Source: Deinococcus deserti VCD115
GTDB taxonomy: Bacteria > Deinococcota > Deinococci > Deinococcales > Deinococcaceae
Direction: 5' to 3'
NCBI RefSeq assembly: GCF_000020685.1
Contig: NC_012526.1
Coordinates: 1,962,001 to 2,026,000 of the forward strand
Length of the DNA stretch: 64,000 nt
Shown here: positions 10,092 through 18,472 of the stretch, in pieces
Layout: every line of letters starts with the position of its first letter
Position numbering within the stretch: position 1 is the stretch's first letter
The notes under the pieces: model-generated
The model's input: the letters and a program-made list of their open reading frames with translations, nothing else
Database searches by the model: none
What the model was told of the DNA's origin: nothing
Program-made: the position numbers and the translations under genes

Positions 10092-12827
10092 CTACCCGTC
10101 CATGCGCTGCACGCTGCTCCCGGCCACACTCTTGGTCACCAGTAGGCGGCTGGGCAGGCGCTCGGAGAGGCTCTCGACGTGCGTGACCACGCCGACCATG
10201 CGGCCCTGAGTCCGCAGGTTCTCCAGCGCGCCAGCCACAGCCTCCAGGGCCTGGGGATCCAGCGTCCCGAAGCCCTCGTCCAGAAACAACGCGCCCAGAA
10301 TCTTATTGCCGGCCAGATAGTCTGACAGGGCAATCGCCAGCGACAGGGAGGCCAGAAAGGTCTCCCCTCCGGACAACGTTTTGACGCCGCGCACCTCGCC
10401 GGCATTCCAGAGGTCCTGCACCACGTACTCCCCGCTGGCCAGGGCCAGACGGTAGCGTCCGTCACTGATCTCGTGCAACAGGATTCCCGCGCGGGTCAGC
10501 AGTTGGGCCTCAACTTCAGCCAGTAGGTACTGCTGGAACTCGTTGGCCTTGAGCGTCCCGGTCAGGGTCTGCCAGGTGTCCAGGCGGCGCCCGGCCTCGG
10601 CAGCCTGGGTCTCGATCTCAGCCTTGCGGCCAAGACGCTCGTGCAGCGCACGTTCCTGCTCGGCGAGGCGCCCGGCCTGCTCGCGGGCATTTTGCAGCTC
10701 AGCCTCAGTGGCGGTTAGTTCCCGTGAAACCTGCGTCAGCTCCGCCGGATCATAGGGCGCCGCCCCCAGCTGGCGCTCCAGGTCCACCAGGGCCTCGCGC
10801 AGCTGCGCGATCTGGGCGGTGTGCGTGCGGGCCGCTTCCTCCAGGGCCACGATTTCGCGTTCGTCCATTCCAGCGTGACGGGCCTGCTCGGCACTCAGGT
10901 TCAGGGTCTTCAGGGCCGCGCCCAGAGCTTCCTGAGCTTCCCGGGCGTCCGTGTCACGACGCGCGGCGCTGGCCTGAGCCGCTCCAAGGGTGGCCTTTGC
11001 CGCAGCAACCTCGCCCTGCGCACGGGCCAGGGAGCCCTGGGCCGCCTGCACCCGGGTGCGCAGCCCCTGAATCTCGGCCAGCAGGGTACGGCGTGCTCCG
11101 GCTGGATCTGCGCCGGCCTCGCGTACACGCGCTGCCAGTCCCGCCAGCAGGCGAAGGGCCTCCGTCTGGGGATCACCGGGAATCAGGGCTTCAGCGCTGC
11201 GCAGGTCGGTTTCCCGCTGCCGCAGCTGGGCCTCCCAGTCGGCATTTTCCTGGCGCTTTTCCTCCAGCCATTTCTGACGGGTGGCCAGTTGCGAGCGCAG
11301 ATCGCTGAAGCGGGTGCGCCGTTCCTGCAGGGTCGCGTTCAGGGCAGTGACGCGGTCTTCAAGCGCTCCCAGGTTCACGACCGGGGCACTGGGCAGCTGG
11401 CGGACCGTCTGGCCACACAGCGGGCAGTCGTCCCCGACATGCAGGTGCGCGCGGTGCGAGGCCAGCCCCGCTTCCAGGCGGGCCGCGTCCAGCGCCTGCT
11501 GCGCGGCTTCCAGATCTGTCTTGGCTGCCCTACCCTCGCGCTCCACCCGATCACGTTCGGCAGCCTCGCGTTCCTGGGTCTGCTCCTCGGCCTGAAGCCG
11601 GGCACGCGCCGCGCCCAGCGCCGTCTTCTCGGTTTCGATCTGAACGCGCTCCACACGCAGGCGCTCGGCCTTCTGGGCTGCCTCTCGCGCCGCAAAGTGG
11701 GCGTCCTCGTCCCAGGGCAGTGGACTCGGATGGGTGGTCTGGGGCGTGCCTCCAGCACGGCGCAGGCGGGCGGCGTCAGCCTCGGCTTCGCGCAGGGCAC
11801 CCTCGCGGGCTTCGAGTTCGGGGATTTTGGCCTCGGCCTGTTGAGCAGCGTGCAGGGCGGCCTCTGCCTGCGCCGCGGCGGCCTCCGCCACACGCGCGGC
11901 TTCCTGGGCGCGGGCCAGCTCGCGCGCTTCACGCTCCTGGGCAATCCGGGCGCGCTCAGCAGCGTCCAACAGGGGCAGGACGCCCGCCACACGCCGCGCA
12001 CGGGCAGCGCGCTCGGCACCCTCCTGCACGCTGGCTGCGCGAATTTCCAGACTGCCCAGGCGGCGCAGCGCGTCCTCACGGGCACGCCAGACCTTCTCCT
12101 GGTCGCGCAGACGCTGCTGCTGGGCCAGCAGCCGCTCGCGGGTGTCGGTAAGGCGCTCGGCATGCGCGTCGGTTTGCTCCCTCTGCTCGCGGAGGGCGGC
12201 GGCCGCTGCGGGCGTAACGCCGGCGTACTCGCCGTCCAGCAGCGTATTCAGAGTCTGCGACTGATGCTTGAGTTCCTTGGTGCGGTCCGACGCCACGCGC
12301 TGCATGGCCTGCACATGGTCCAGGCCGGTGAGCTCGCCCAGCAGCGCCTGACGGTCCTTGCCGCTGCCGTGAAGCAGCCGCGAGAATTCCCCCTGCGGCA
12401 GCATCACGCTGCGGGTGAAGGTCCGGAAGTCCAGCCCCACCGCCTGCCGGATCCGCTCGTTCACCCCTTTCATGCCGCCCTCGGACAGGTTGGTCCAGCG
12501 TCCGTCCTCGTCCAGGCGTTCGAAGCGCACCTCGTTCTCGGCCTGCTTGCGCCCCTTGGTGCGAGAAGCCCGGTAGGTGGTCCCGCCGACCTCGAAGGTC
12601 AGCGATACGTTCAGGCCGCGCTCGCCCTGAGAGATCAGCGCGTCCAGGCCGCTGCCACCCAGCCGTTCGGTGTGGCCGTACAACGCGAAGGTCATGGCGT
12701 CCAGCAGGCTGCTTTTACCACTGCCGGTGGGACCGACCAGGGCAAACAGCTCCAGGTCCGTGAAGTCCAGGGTGGTGTACTGACGGAAGGCGGTAAAGCC
12801 CTGCAGGTCCAGTCTGACCGGCCTCAT
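10092..12827 (-). CDS. sbcC: Exonuclease SbcC (Rad50-like ATPase), 911 aa
   Basis: SbcC is the SMC-like ATPase of the SbcCD nuclease, which opens hairpins and trims double-strand ends. Walker A is GPTGSGKS at residues 32-39. Long Glu/Ala/Arg-rich coiled coils flank a zinc hook, CPLC, at residues 468-471. The C-terminal signature LSGGE is at 818-822, followed by the Walker B segment LFLDEGFGTLD. Its ATG overlaps the sbcD stop by four bases (ATGA), so the two subunits are translated in step. All expected elements are present and the length is normal for Deinococcus. SbcCD takes part in DNA-end processing in radiation-resistant species. Confidence 0.95.
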   Translation of the reverse strand: MRPVRLDLQGFTAFRQYTTLDFTDLELFALVGPTGSGKSSLLDAMTFALYGHTERLGGSGLDALISQGERGLNVSLTFEVGGTTYRASRTKGRKQAENEVRFERLDEDGRWTNLSEGGMKGVNERIRQAVGLDFRTFTRSVMLPQGEFSRLLHGSGKDRQALLGELTGLDHVQAMQRVASDRTKELKHQSQTLNTLLDGEYAGVTPAAAAALREQREQTDAHAERLTDTRERLLAQQQRLRDQEKVWRAREDALRRLGSLEIRAASVQEGAERAARARRVAGVLPLLDAAERARIAQEREARELARAQEAARVAEAAAAQAEAALHAAQQAEAKIPELEAREGALREAEADAARLRRAGGTPQTTHPSPLPWDEDAHFAAREAAQKAERLRVERVQIETEKTALGAARARLQAEEQTQEREAAERDRVEREGRAAKTDLEAAQQALDAARLEAGLASHRAHLHVGDDCPLCGQTVRQLPSAPVVNLGALEDRVTALNATLQERRTRFSDLRSQLATRQKWLEEKRQENADWEAQLRQRETDLRSAEALIPGDPQTEALRLLAGLAARVREAGADPAGARRTLLAEIQGLRTRVQAAQGSLARAQGEVAAAKATLGAAQASAARRDTDAREAQEALGAALKTLNLSAEQARHAGMDEREIVALEEAARTHTAQIAQLREALVDLERQLGAAPYDPAELTQVSRELTATEAELQNAREQAGRLAEQERALHERLGRKAEIETQAAEAGRRLDTWQTLTGTLKANEFQQYLLAEVEAQLLTRAGILLHEISDGRYRLALASGEYVVQDLWNAGEVRGVKTLSGGETFLASLSLAIALSDYLAGNKILGALFLDEGFGTLDPQALEAVAGALENLRTQGRMVGVVTHVESLSERLPSRLLVTKSVAGSSVQRMDG

Positions 12828-14005
12828 AGCACCTCTTCCTCAGTGCGGGCGGCCTCGTCAGCCTGCCGGAAGGCGGCGCGCAGGTCGTCGGGAAGCTCAC
12901 CGCGCCGTTCCTGGTGGTAACGCTCGTACAGGTCCAGCAGGCTCAGGCCTTCGCGCCGGAGGTCCGGCACCAGCAGATCCTCCTGGGCAGCGTCAAGGTC
13001 CACTGCCAGCGTGTTGGGCGCCACCCGCAGCACCCGGTCCTTCAGGCCCGGCAGCGCGGTGCCGGCCGGAGCGCGCACCACTACCTTCAGCAGGCCTGGA
13101 AAATCCTTGAGGGCCTCCAGCCGCGCCTCGACATTCTCCAGGTCCACCCGCACGGTCCGCAGTTCCCGTCCGCTGGCCAGCGGAACCGGATGCACCTGCG
13201 CGGGCCGCCCGGGCGAGACCTCGACCAGGTTGATCTGCTTCTTTTCGCCGCCCTCACCGAAGTCCAGCTGAATGACACTGCCGGGGTAGCACGCCAGGGG
13301 CGCGTCGGAAACAGTCTGCGGCTTATGGATGTGACCCAGCGCCACGTACTGCGCACCTGCCGGCAACTGCAGCCCGGACAGGGTGTACTGGTTGGTCAGG
13401 TCGAACTGAATGGTCCGTTCACTGCCGCTGGGCACCGCGCCGTCCAGCGTGGCGTGCATCATCAGCATGTTCACGCTGCCCGGACGGAAACCCTCACCCA
13501 GGCGGCGCAGGAAAAAACCCATGCCCTCGCGGTACTTCTGACGCCAGGCACCGGTGTCGCCTCCCAGCAGGTCAGCCGCCTTGACCAGCCTCCGCTCGGA
13601 CAGGTAAGGCAGCGCTCCCACGGTCAGGGTCTCGCCGCTGCGGGTTTCGACATGCCGGACCATCTGCACCGGGTTGGCAGTGGGCTGGGCGACCGCCTGA
13701 ATCCCGACCCAGCCCAGCAGCCCCGTCACGCTGTCGAGCCGCGCGGCGCTGTCATGGTTGCCGGCAATCACCACACCAGGGACACCGGCGTCGCGCAGCC
13801 GCAGGAAAAAGTCGAATACAGCGTGCTCGGCATCAGCTGAAGGGTTGCCGGTATCGAACAGATCACCCGAAACGAGCACTGCGTCCACCCGCTCGGATTT
13901 GGCCAGGGCGGCAATCTCGTTCAGGGCTTCATGAACTTCCGGCGTCCGGTCAAAGCCCCGCAGGTTCCGTCCCGCATGGAAATCCGCGGTGTGAAGTACG
14001 CGCAT
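12824..14005 (-). CDS. sbcD: Exonuclease SbcD (Mre11-like nuclease), 393 aa
   Basis: The calcineurin-like phosphoesterase core is clear: D8-x-H10 (HTADFH), GDLFD with D48, AGNHDS near residue 80, and later His-containing motifs (MMHATLDG, ALGHIHKPQ). These bind the two metals for nuclease activity. The C-terminal third is the capping region that contacts SbcC. I start at 14005 rather than 14026 because TATTTT sits exactly 7 nt upstream (14013-14018) and MRVLHTADFH is the family start. It is the first gene of a two-gene operon with sbcC. Confidence 0.94.
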   Translation of the reverse strand: MRVLHTADFHAGRNLRGFDRTPEVHEALNEIAALAKSERVDAVLVSGDLFDTGNPSADAEHAVFDFFLRLRDAGVPGVVIAGNHDSAARLDSVTGLLGWVGIQAVAQPTANPVQMVRHVETRSGETLTVGALPYLSERRLVKAADLLGGDTGAWRQKYREGMGFFLRRLGEGFRPGSVNMLMMHATLDGAVPSGSERTIQFDLTNQYTLSGLQLPAGAQYVALGHIHKPQTVSDAPLACYPGSVIQLDFGEGGEKKQINLVEVSPGRPAQVHPVPLASGRELRTVRVDLENVEARLEALKDFPGLLKVVVRAPAGTALPGLKDRVLRVAPNTLAVDLDAAQEDLLVPDLRREGLSLLDLYERYHQERRGELPDDLRAAFRQADEAARTEEEVL

Positions 14006-14012
14006 GACGGAA

Positions 14013-14018
14013 AAAATA
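14013..14018 (-). promoter_or_regulatory. -10 element TATTTT of sbcDC
   Basis: This -10 box lies 7 nt before the sbcD ATG, implying a leaderless sbcDC mRNA. I see no SOS box or radiation-response palindrome beside it. Confidence 0.5.
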
Positions 14019-14124
14019 GCATGCACTGAGGTCCGGTTTCTGGCGTGAACAGCGGGACGAGCGCGTCGAGGCCGGATCGAGGGTGCGTCATTGCCCTGAG
14101 TCGCAACGTGCTCAAGTGAAGCTT

Positions 14125-15288
14125 CTATCTCCGGATGGCCAGGACTGGAACCCGCATCTCGGCCTCGGACCAGCCACCGTGCAGCCCACGCTGTGAAGTG
14201 CCACTCCTGCGCCGCGCCAGAGCCAGCCCCTGGTTGGCCACCGCAATCAGGTTGCCGGTTCTTGACCTGAAGGGTGAATCTGCACCTGGGCCGAACAGAC
14301 CGGCTTCCCAGGCTTCATCGGCCTCAAACACCGCCGCGTAAGGGGCCAGCAGGTCAGTCGCCTCCTGCATTCGCTGAGGGTCAACCCGGAAATAGGCTGC
14401 GCGCTCCTCTCCTGCCATTGGGGACAGCAACAACTCCCGGAACTGCTCGGACTGAACAACGGGAATGACCCCCTGCACACTCTGATCGACCTGTCCATGA
14501 TCCGCGGTCACGACCAGCAGGGTCCTGCCGTTGTCCGGCAGGGCGTCCAGCAGACGGCCCACGGTCAGATCGATTGCGGCAAGCTCATCGGCCGCCTGCT
14601 CGCTTGACGGCCCGAAGGTATGGCAGGTGGAATCATAGTCAGGCAGGTAGACCATGACGTAGCGGGCTTCCTCATTTCGGACAAGCTGCGCGGTCAGGCT
14701 GGCGGCCGTGCTCTGGAATGGATACCCTACGTAGGACGCTCCAGCGCAGCACCACCGGGTCAGGAAGCTCTGCTCGTACTCCTCAGGCATCACCACTGCA
14801 CAGGGAACGCCAAGCCCTGAGATCTGCTGATAGATGGAAGGCACAGCGGCCAGAAACGACGCTCCGGTGACAGGCTGCCGGTCAGCAACATCGTGCATCC
14901 GGATCAGGTTCACGGCCTGACCGAGCTCCTCAAGCCACACGGAAAGCCCCAGGTATCCGTGTTCTGCCGGAGCGCACCCGGTGTGCAGGGTGGTCAGCGC
15001 TGCCATCGTGGTTGAGGGAAAGACACTGGTTGCACTGCTGAGTCCATGCTCGCCGATCAGACGTGCAACATTTGGAGTAACGCCCTGGTGAACGGCCTTC
15101 TGCAACTGCTCAAGTCCCAGGCCATCAACGACAAGCAGAATGATCGTCTCCACTCCCGCCAGGGGAAGTGGCGTGTCAAACTCCGCATGGGCGCTAAGAA
15201 CGCCGAAGTGGCCGCTCAGGGTCGTGACGAGGTTGAGGATGCTGCCTCCGTGGTAATCGGGAGCCAGTTCAGGACGCACGGCGGGCAT
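14125..15288 (-). CDS. Alkaline phosphatase superfamily phosphodiesterase/pyrophosphatase, 387 aa
   Basis: This is the nucleotide pyrophosphatase/phosphodiesterase type. The metal site Asp is in LLVVDGLG (D55), the nucleophile Thr in VFPSTT (T93), and later metal ligands in YLPDYDSTCHTFGP and VVTADHGQVD. There is no signal peptide, so it is likely cytoplasmic. Substrate is not predictable (nucleotide diesters or phosphonates are common). TACCCT ends 5 nt before the ATG. It is a single gene between sbcD and the acetyltransferase gene, all on the minus strand. Confidence 0.82.
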   Translation of the reverse strand: MPAVRPELAPDYHGGSILNLVTTLSGHFGVLSAHAEFDTPLPLAGVETIILLVVDGLGLEQLQKAVHQGVTPNVARLIGEHGLSSATSVFPSTTMAALTTLHTGCAPAEHGYLGLSVWLEELGQAVNLIRMHDVADRQPVTGASFLAAVPSIYQQISGLGVPCAVVMPEEYEQSFLTRWCCAGASYVGYPFQSTAASLTAQLVRNEEARYVMVYLPDYDSTCHTFGPSSEQAADELAAIDLTVGRLLDALPDNGRTLLVVTADHGQVDQSVQGVIPVVQSEQFRELLLSPMAGEERAAYFRVDPQRMQEATDLLAPYAAVFEADEAWEAGLFGPGADSPFRSRTGNLIAVANQGLALARRRSGTSQRGLHGGWSEAEMRVPVLAIRR

Positions 15289-15408
15289 GCAGCAGGGTAA
15301 AGGGCAGCGGACATGGTGAGCAAGCTGGACTGTTGCCTGCCATCCGCTTCATCCCAGGATCACGCGCGCCCACCAGTGGCAATGTTCACCTCTCTATGTG
15401 TATGTCTG

Positions 15409-15981
15409 TCATGGCAATCTGCTCAGTTCGTCCTGGTCCGAACGAAGCCGTGCGAAAAGAATAAGGTCCTCGAAGGTGCCGCCTTTTTTCGCGTCGCCTC
15501 GCAGCAGGCCCTCGCGCCTGAATCCTGCTTTTTCCAGCACGCGTGCCGAGGCTGGGTTCCGTGGAAAGACGGTGGCCTGAATGCGGTGCAGCGCCAGAGT
15601 ACCGAAGCCGAAGTTCAGGGCGGCAGGTACCGCCTCCGAGGCGTAGCCGCGCCCCCAGTACGGCACGCCCAACCAGTACCCGAGTTCAGCCCTGGACTGG
15701 CCCGGTTCAGGCGTGAGGGTCACGCTCCCCAGCAGCTCGGAAGTGTCTGCAAGCGTGATCGCCCAGGAAAAGGCCCTGCCTTCTTCGGCGGCAGCACGAC
15801 GGGAGCGGATCCAGGTTCTGGCCAAATCAGGCGGATAAGGAAACGGAATGGACAGCATCCCTGCTGCTACCTCCGGAGAACTGAGCAGCGTAAACACGTC
15901 TGCTGCGTCTGCCTCACCGAAAGGCCGGAGCAACAGGCGGTAGGTAGTCATTTCCGGGATGGGGCCTGACTCGTGGCGCAT
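15409..15981 (-). CDS. GNAT family N-acetyltransferase (RimJ/RimL-like), 190 aa
   Basis: The fold is recognised from RLLLRPFGEADAADVFTLL at the N-terminus, a central ELGYWLGVPYWGRGYASEAV (motif A, acetyl-CoA binding) and the C-terminal segment in which N-P-A-S-x-R-V-L-E-K-A-G-F is visible. This is the RimJ/RimL subgroup that acetylates protein N-termini or small amines. The start could be the ATG at 15981 or, ten codons on, 15951 (MTTYRLLLRP); the latter is closer to usual family length. It is divergent from recD2 with about 190 nt between. The precise substrate is unknown. Confidence 0.8.
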   Translation of the reverse strand: MRHESGPIPEMTTYRLLLRPFGEADAADVFTLLSSPEVAAGMLSIPFPYPPDLARTWIRSRRAAAEEGRAFSWAITLADTSELLGSVTLTPEPGQSRAELGYWLGVPYWGRGYASEAVPAALNFGFGTLALHRIQATVFPRNPASARVLEKAGFRREGLLRGDAKKGGTFEDLILFARLRSDQDELSRLP

Positions 15982-16160
15982 TGTGTAGCGGCAGGTTACT
16001 CTTTCAACTTCAGCCAGAGTGACTGAACAGCAGTTATTGCACGGCAGTCAGCCATGACGCGGTTAAAGCTGCCGTCGGATACCCCTGATCATGCAGGCCT
16101 GAGCACCTCAGCACGCCGCTCCTCTTTCTTCTGCCACAAACAGAACCGGGGAACGGGCGC

Positions 16161-16166
16161 TATTCT
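16161..16166 (+). promoter_or_regulatory. -10 element TATTCT of recD2
   Basis: This box lies 7 nt before the recD2 ATG at 16174. The longer frame to 16054 would place the start inside untranscribed sequence. Confidence 0.5.
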
Positions 16167-16173
16167 TTTCCTT

Positions 16174-18306
16174 ATGTCACACGCCCTCCCCAATGAACCG
16201 TTCCGGGTGACCGGGGGCGTCAATAAGGTGCGTTTCCGCGCCGAAAGCGGCTTTACCGTCATGACCGCCCGGCTGCGCAACAACGACGGCGAGGACCCGG
16301 ACGCCACCGTGATCGGCATGATGCCTCCGCTGGACGCCGGGGACAGCTTCAGCGCTGACGTGCTGATGGAAGAGCACCGCGAGTACGGCTACCAGTACCG
16401 CGTACTGAATCTGGTGCTGGAGGCCACCCCGGCCGATCTGACTGAAGCTGGCGTTGCCGCGTATCTGGAAGCGCGGGTCGGCGGCGTGGGCAAGGTCCTG
16501 GCAGGACGCATTGCCAAGGCCTTTGGACCCGCGACCTTCGATCTGCTGGAAACCGAGCCGGACAAGCTGCTTCAGGTGCCTGGAGTCACCGCGTCCACCC
16601 TGCACAAGATGGTGCAGAGCTGGTCGCAGCAGGGCCTGGAACGCCGGCTCCTGGCCGGTCTCCAGGGCCTGGGGCTGACCATCTCACAGGCCCAGCGGGC
16701 CGTCAAGCATTTTGGAGAAGCCGCACTCGAACGCCTGACTGCCGATCTTTTCGCACTCACGGAAGTCGAGGGCATCGGGTTCCTCACGGCCGACAAGCTG
16801 TGGCAGTCGCAAGGCGGCGCACTCGATGATGCCAGACGGCTGACCGCTGCGGCCGTGTACGCCCTGCAGCAGGCAGCGCAACAGGGTGGACACTCCTATC
16901 TGCCGCGCAGCCGGGCCGAGCGGGGCGTGGCCCACTACACGCGGGTAACGCAGGCGCAGGCCCAGATGGCCGTCGACACTGCCGTGGAACTCGGGCGCCT
17001 CAGTGACGACACGCCGCCTCTGCTGGACACCCAGGACCCTCTGCACGACGGCACACGTATCTATCTGCCGCACGTCCTGCGGGCCGAGAAGAAACTGGCT
17101 GGGCTGATCCGCACCCTGCTGGCCACGCCGCCCAGCGGCGAGTGGAGCGTGCCGGCGGGCGCCTCCAAAGGGCTCTCGGAGGAGCAGGCCCAGATTCTCG
17201 ACCTGCTTGAAGATCACCGTCTGGTGGTGCTGACTGGCGGCCCAGGAACCGGGAAAAGCACGACGACCCGCGCCGTTGCCGACCTGGCCGAGCGTCTTGG
17301 GCTGGAAGTCGGGCTGTGCGCCCCGACCGGCAAGGCAGCCCGGCGTCTGGGTGAGGTGACCGGCCGCACCGCCAGTACGATTCACCGGTTACTGGGTTAC
17401 GGCCCGGCCGGCTTCCGGCACAACCACCTGGAACCGGCCCCCTACGACCTGCTGATCGTGGACGAGGTCAGCATGTGCGGCGACGGCCTGATGCTCTCGC
17501 TGCTCGCAGCCGTCCCGCCCGGCTCGCGGGTGCTGCTGGTGGGCGATACCGATCAGCTGCCCCCGGTAGACGCCGGGCTGCCGCTTCACGCGCTGACACA
17601 CGCGGCACCGACCGTCCGGCTCACGCAGGTGTACCGGCAGGCCGCCGAGAACCCCATCATCCGTGCGGCGCACGGCCTGCTCCAGGGGCAGGCCCCGGCC
17701 TGGGGCGACCCGCGCCTGAATCTGATCGAAACGGAGCCGGACGGCGGCGCGCGGCGCGTGGCCCTGACGGTGCGTGAACTCGGTGGCCCCACCCAGGTTC
17801 AGGTGCTGACCCCCATGCGCAAAGGACCGCTGGGGGTGGAGATGCTCAACCATCAGTTGCAGAGCCTGTTCAATCCCGGCCAGGGTGGCGTGCGGATCGG
17901 CGACAGCGAGGCACGGGCCGGTGATGTGGTCGTGCAGACCAAGAACGACTACACCAACGAGATCTTCAACGGCACACTAGGCACCGTACTCAAGGCCGAA
18001 GGCGGGCGACTCACGGTGGACTTTGATGGCAATATCGTGGACCTGGCCGGGGCTGAGCTGTTCAACCTCCAGCTGGGCTACGCCCTGACGGTGCACCGGG
18101 CTCAGGGCAGCGAATGGGGCACCGTACTGGGCGTGCTGCACGAGGCTCACATGCCCATGCTGTCGCGCAATCTGGTGTACACCGCCCTGACCCGCGCCCG
18201 CGAGCGCTTCTACGCGGTGGGCTCAGCGACCTCCTGGCAGAAGGCGGCCGTACGTCAGCGCGAAGAGCGCAACACGGCCTTGCTGGAGCGGATCAAGGCC
18301 AGATAG
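16174..18306 (+). CDS. recD2: RecD2 helicase (RecD/TraA family), 710 aa
   Basis: RecD2 is a 5'-3' superfamily 1B DNA helicase found without RecBC, well studied in Deinococcus radiodurans. The N-terminal region (about residues 60-230) holds OB-like and helix-hairpin-helix segments. The helicase core has Walker A GGPGTGKS at 355-362, Walker B IVDE with D430-E431, GDTDQLPPV, the arginine-finger type motif TQVYRQ and the C-terminal LTVHRAQGSEW. The size matches D. radiodurans RecD2 (about 715 aa). The start MSHALPNEP is supported by TATTCT 7 nt upstream. No recB or recC is nearby. It is monocistronic and ends before a large palindrome. Confidence 0.95.
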   Translation: MSHALPNEPFRVTGGVNKVRFRAESGFTVMTARLRNNDGEDPDATVIGMMPPLDAGDSFSADVLMEEHREYGYQYRVLNLVLEATPADLTEAGVAAYLEARVGGVGKVLAGRIAKAFGPATFDLLETEPDKLLQVPGVTASTLHKMVQSWSQQGLERRLLAGLQGLGLTISQAQRAVKHFGEAALERLTADLFALTEVEGIGFLTADKLWQSQGGALDDARRLTAAAVYALQQAAQQGGHSYLPRSRAERGVAHYTRVTQAQAQMAVDTAVELGRLSDDTPPLLDTQDPLHDGTRIYLPHVLRAEKKLAGLIRTLLATPPSGEWSVPAGASKGLSEEQAQILDLLEDHRLVVLTGGPGTGKSTTTRAVADLAERLGLEVGLCAPTGKAARRLGEVTGRTASTIHRLLGYGPAGFRHNHLEPAPYDLLIVDEVSMCGDGLMLSLLAAVPPGSRVLLVGDTDQLPPVDAGLPLHALTHAAPTVRLTQVYRQAAENPIIRAAHGLLQGQAPAWGDPRLNLIETEPDGGARRVALTVRELGGPTQVQVLTPMRKGPLGVEMLNHQLQSLFNPGQGGVRIGDSEARAGDVVVQTKNDYTNEIFNGTLGTVLKAEGGRLTVDFDGNIVDLAGAELFNLQLGYALTVHRAQGSEWGTVLGVLHEAHMPMLSRNLVYTALTRARERFYAVGSATSWQKAAVRQREERNTALLERIKAR

Positions 18307-18416
18307 CAGGGCCACGCACCCTGGCGCGGTTCCCGTTTCCTCCACTCCAGGCCGTTTTCCCTGCTCAGTGGAGCTGTGCTTCTTGGTGGCTCCCTCTTCC
18401 CTTTTCGTGAAAGCAG

Positions 18417-18454
18417 CAGAAAGAGGAGCAACCTGCAGGTTGCTCCTCTTTCTG
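18417..18454. terminator. 38-bp perfect palindrome between convergent recD2 and subtilase
   Basis: Every base of 18417-18435 is mirrored by 18436-18454 with no loop interruption. The arms are A/G-rich then C/T-rich, so RNA from either strand ends its hairpin in a CU-rich tail (CTCCTCTTTCTG). It is placed 110 nt after recD2 and 18 nt after the leftward gene's stop, and so is probably a bidirectional terminator. Confidence 0.7.
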
Positions 18455-18472
18455 ACTTACTCGGCCAGTGCC

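Noticed and set aside
10821..12920. 699-codon open frame antisense to sbcC
   Set aside because: It has low-complexity Gly/Gln/Arg composition with no recognisable domain; sbcC on the other strand is certain.
16172..16179. TTATGTCA resembling half of the Deinococcus radiation/desiccation response motif at recD2
   Set aside because: The second half of the palindrome is absent, and the bases are the start codon region itself.
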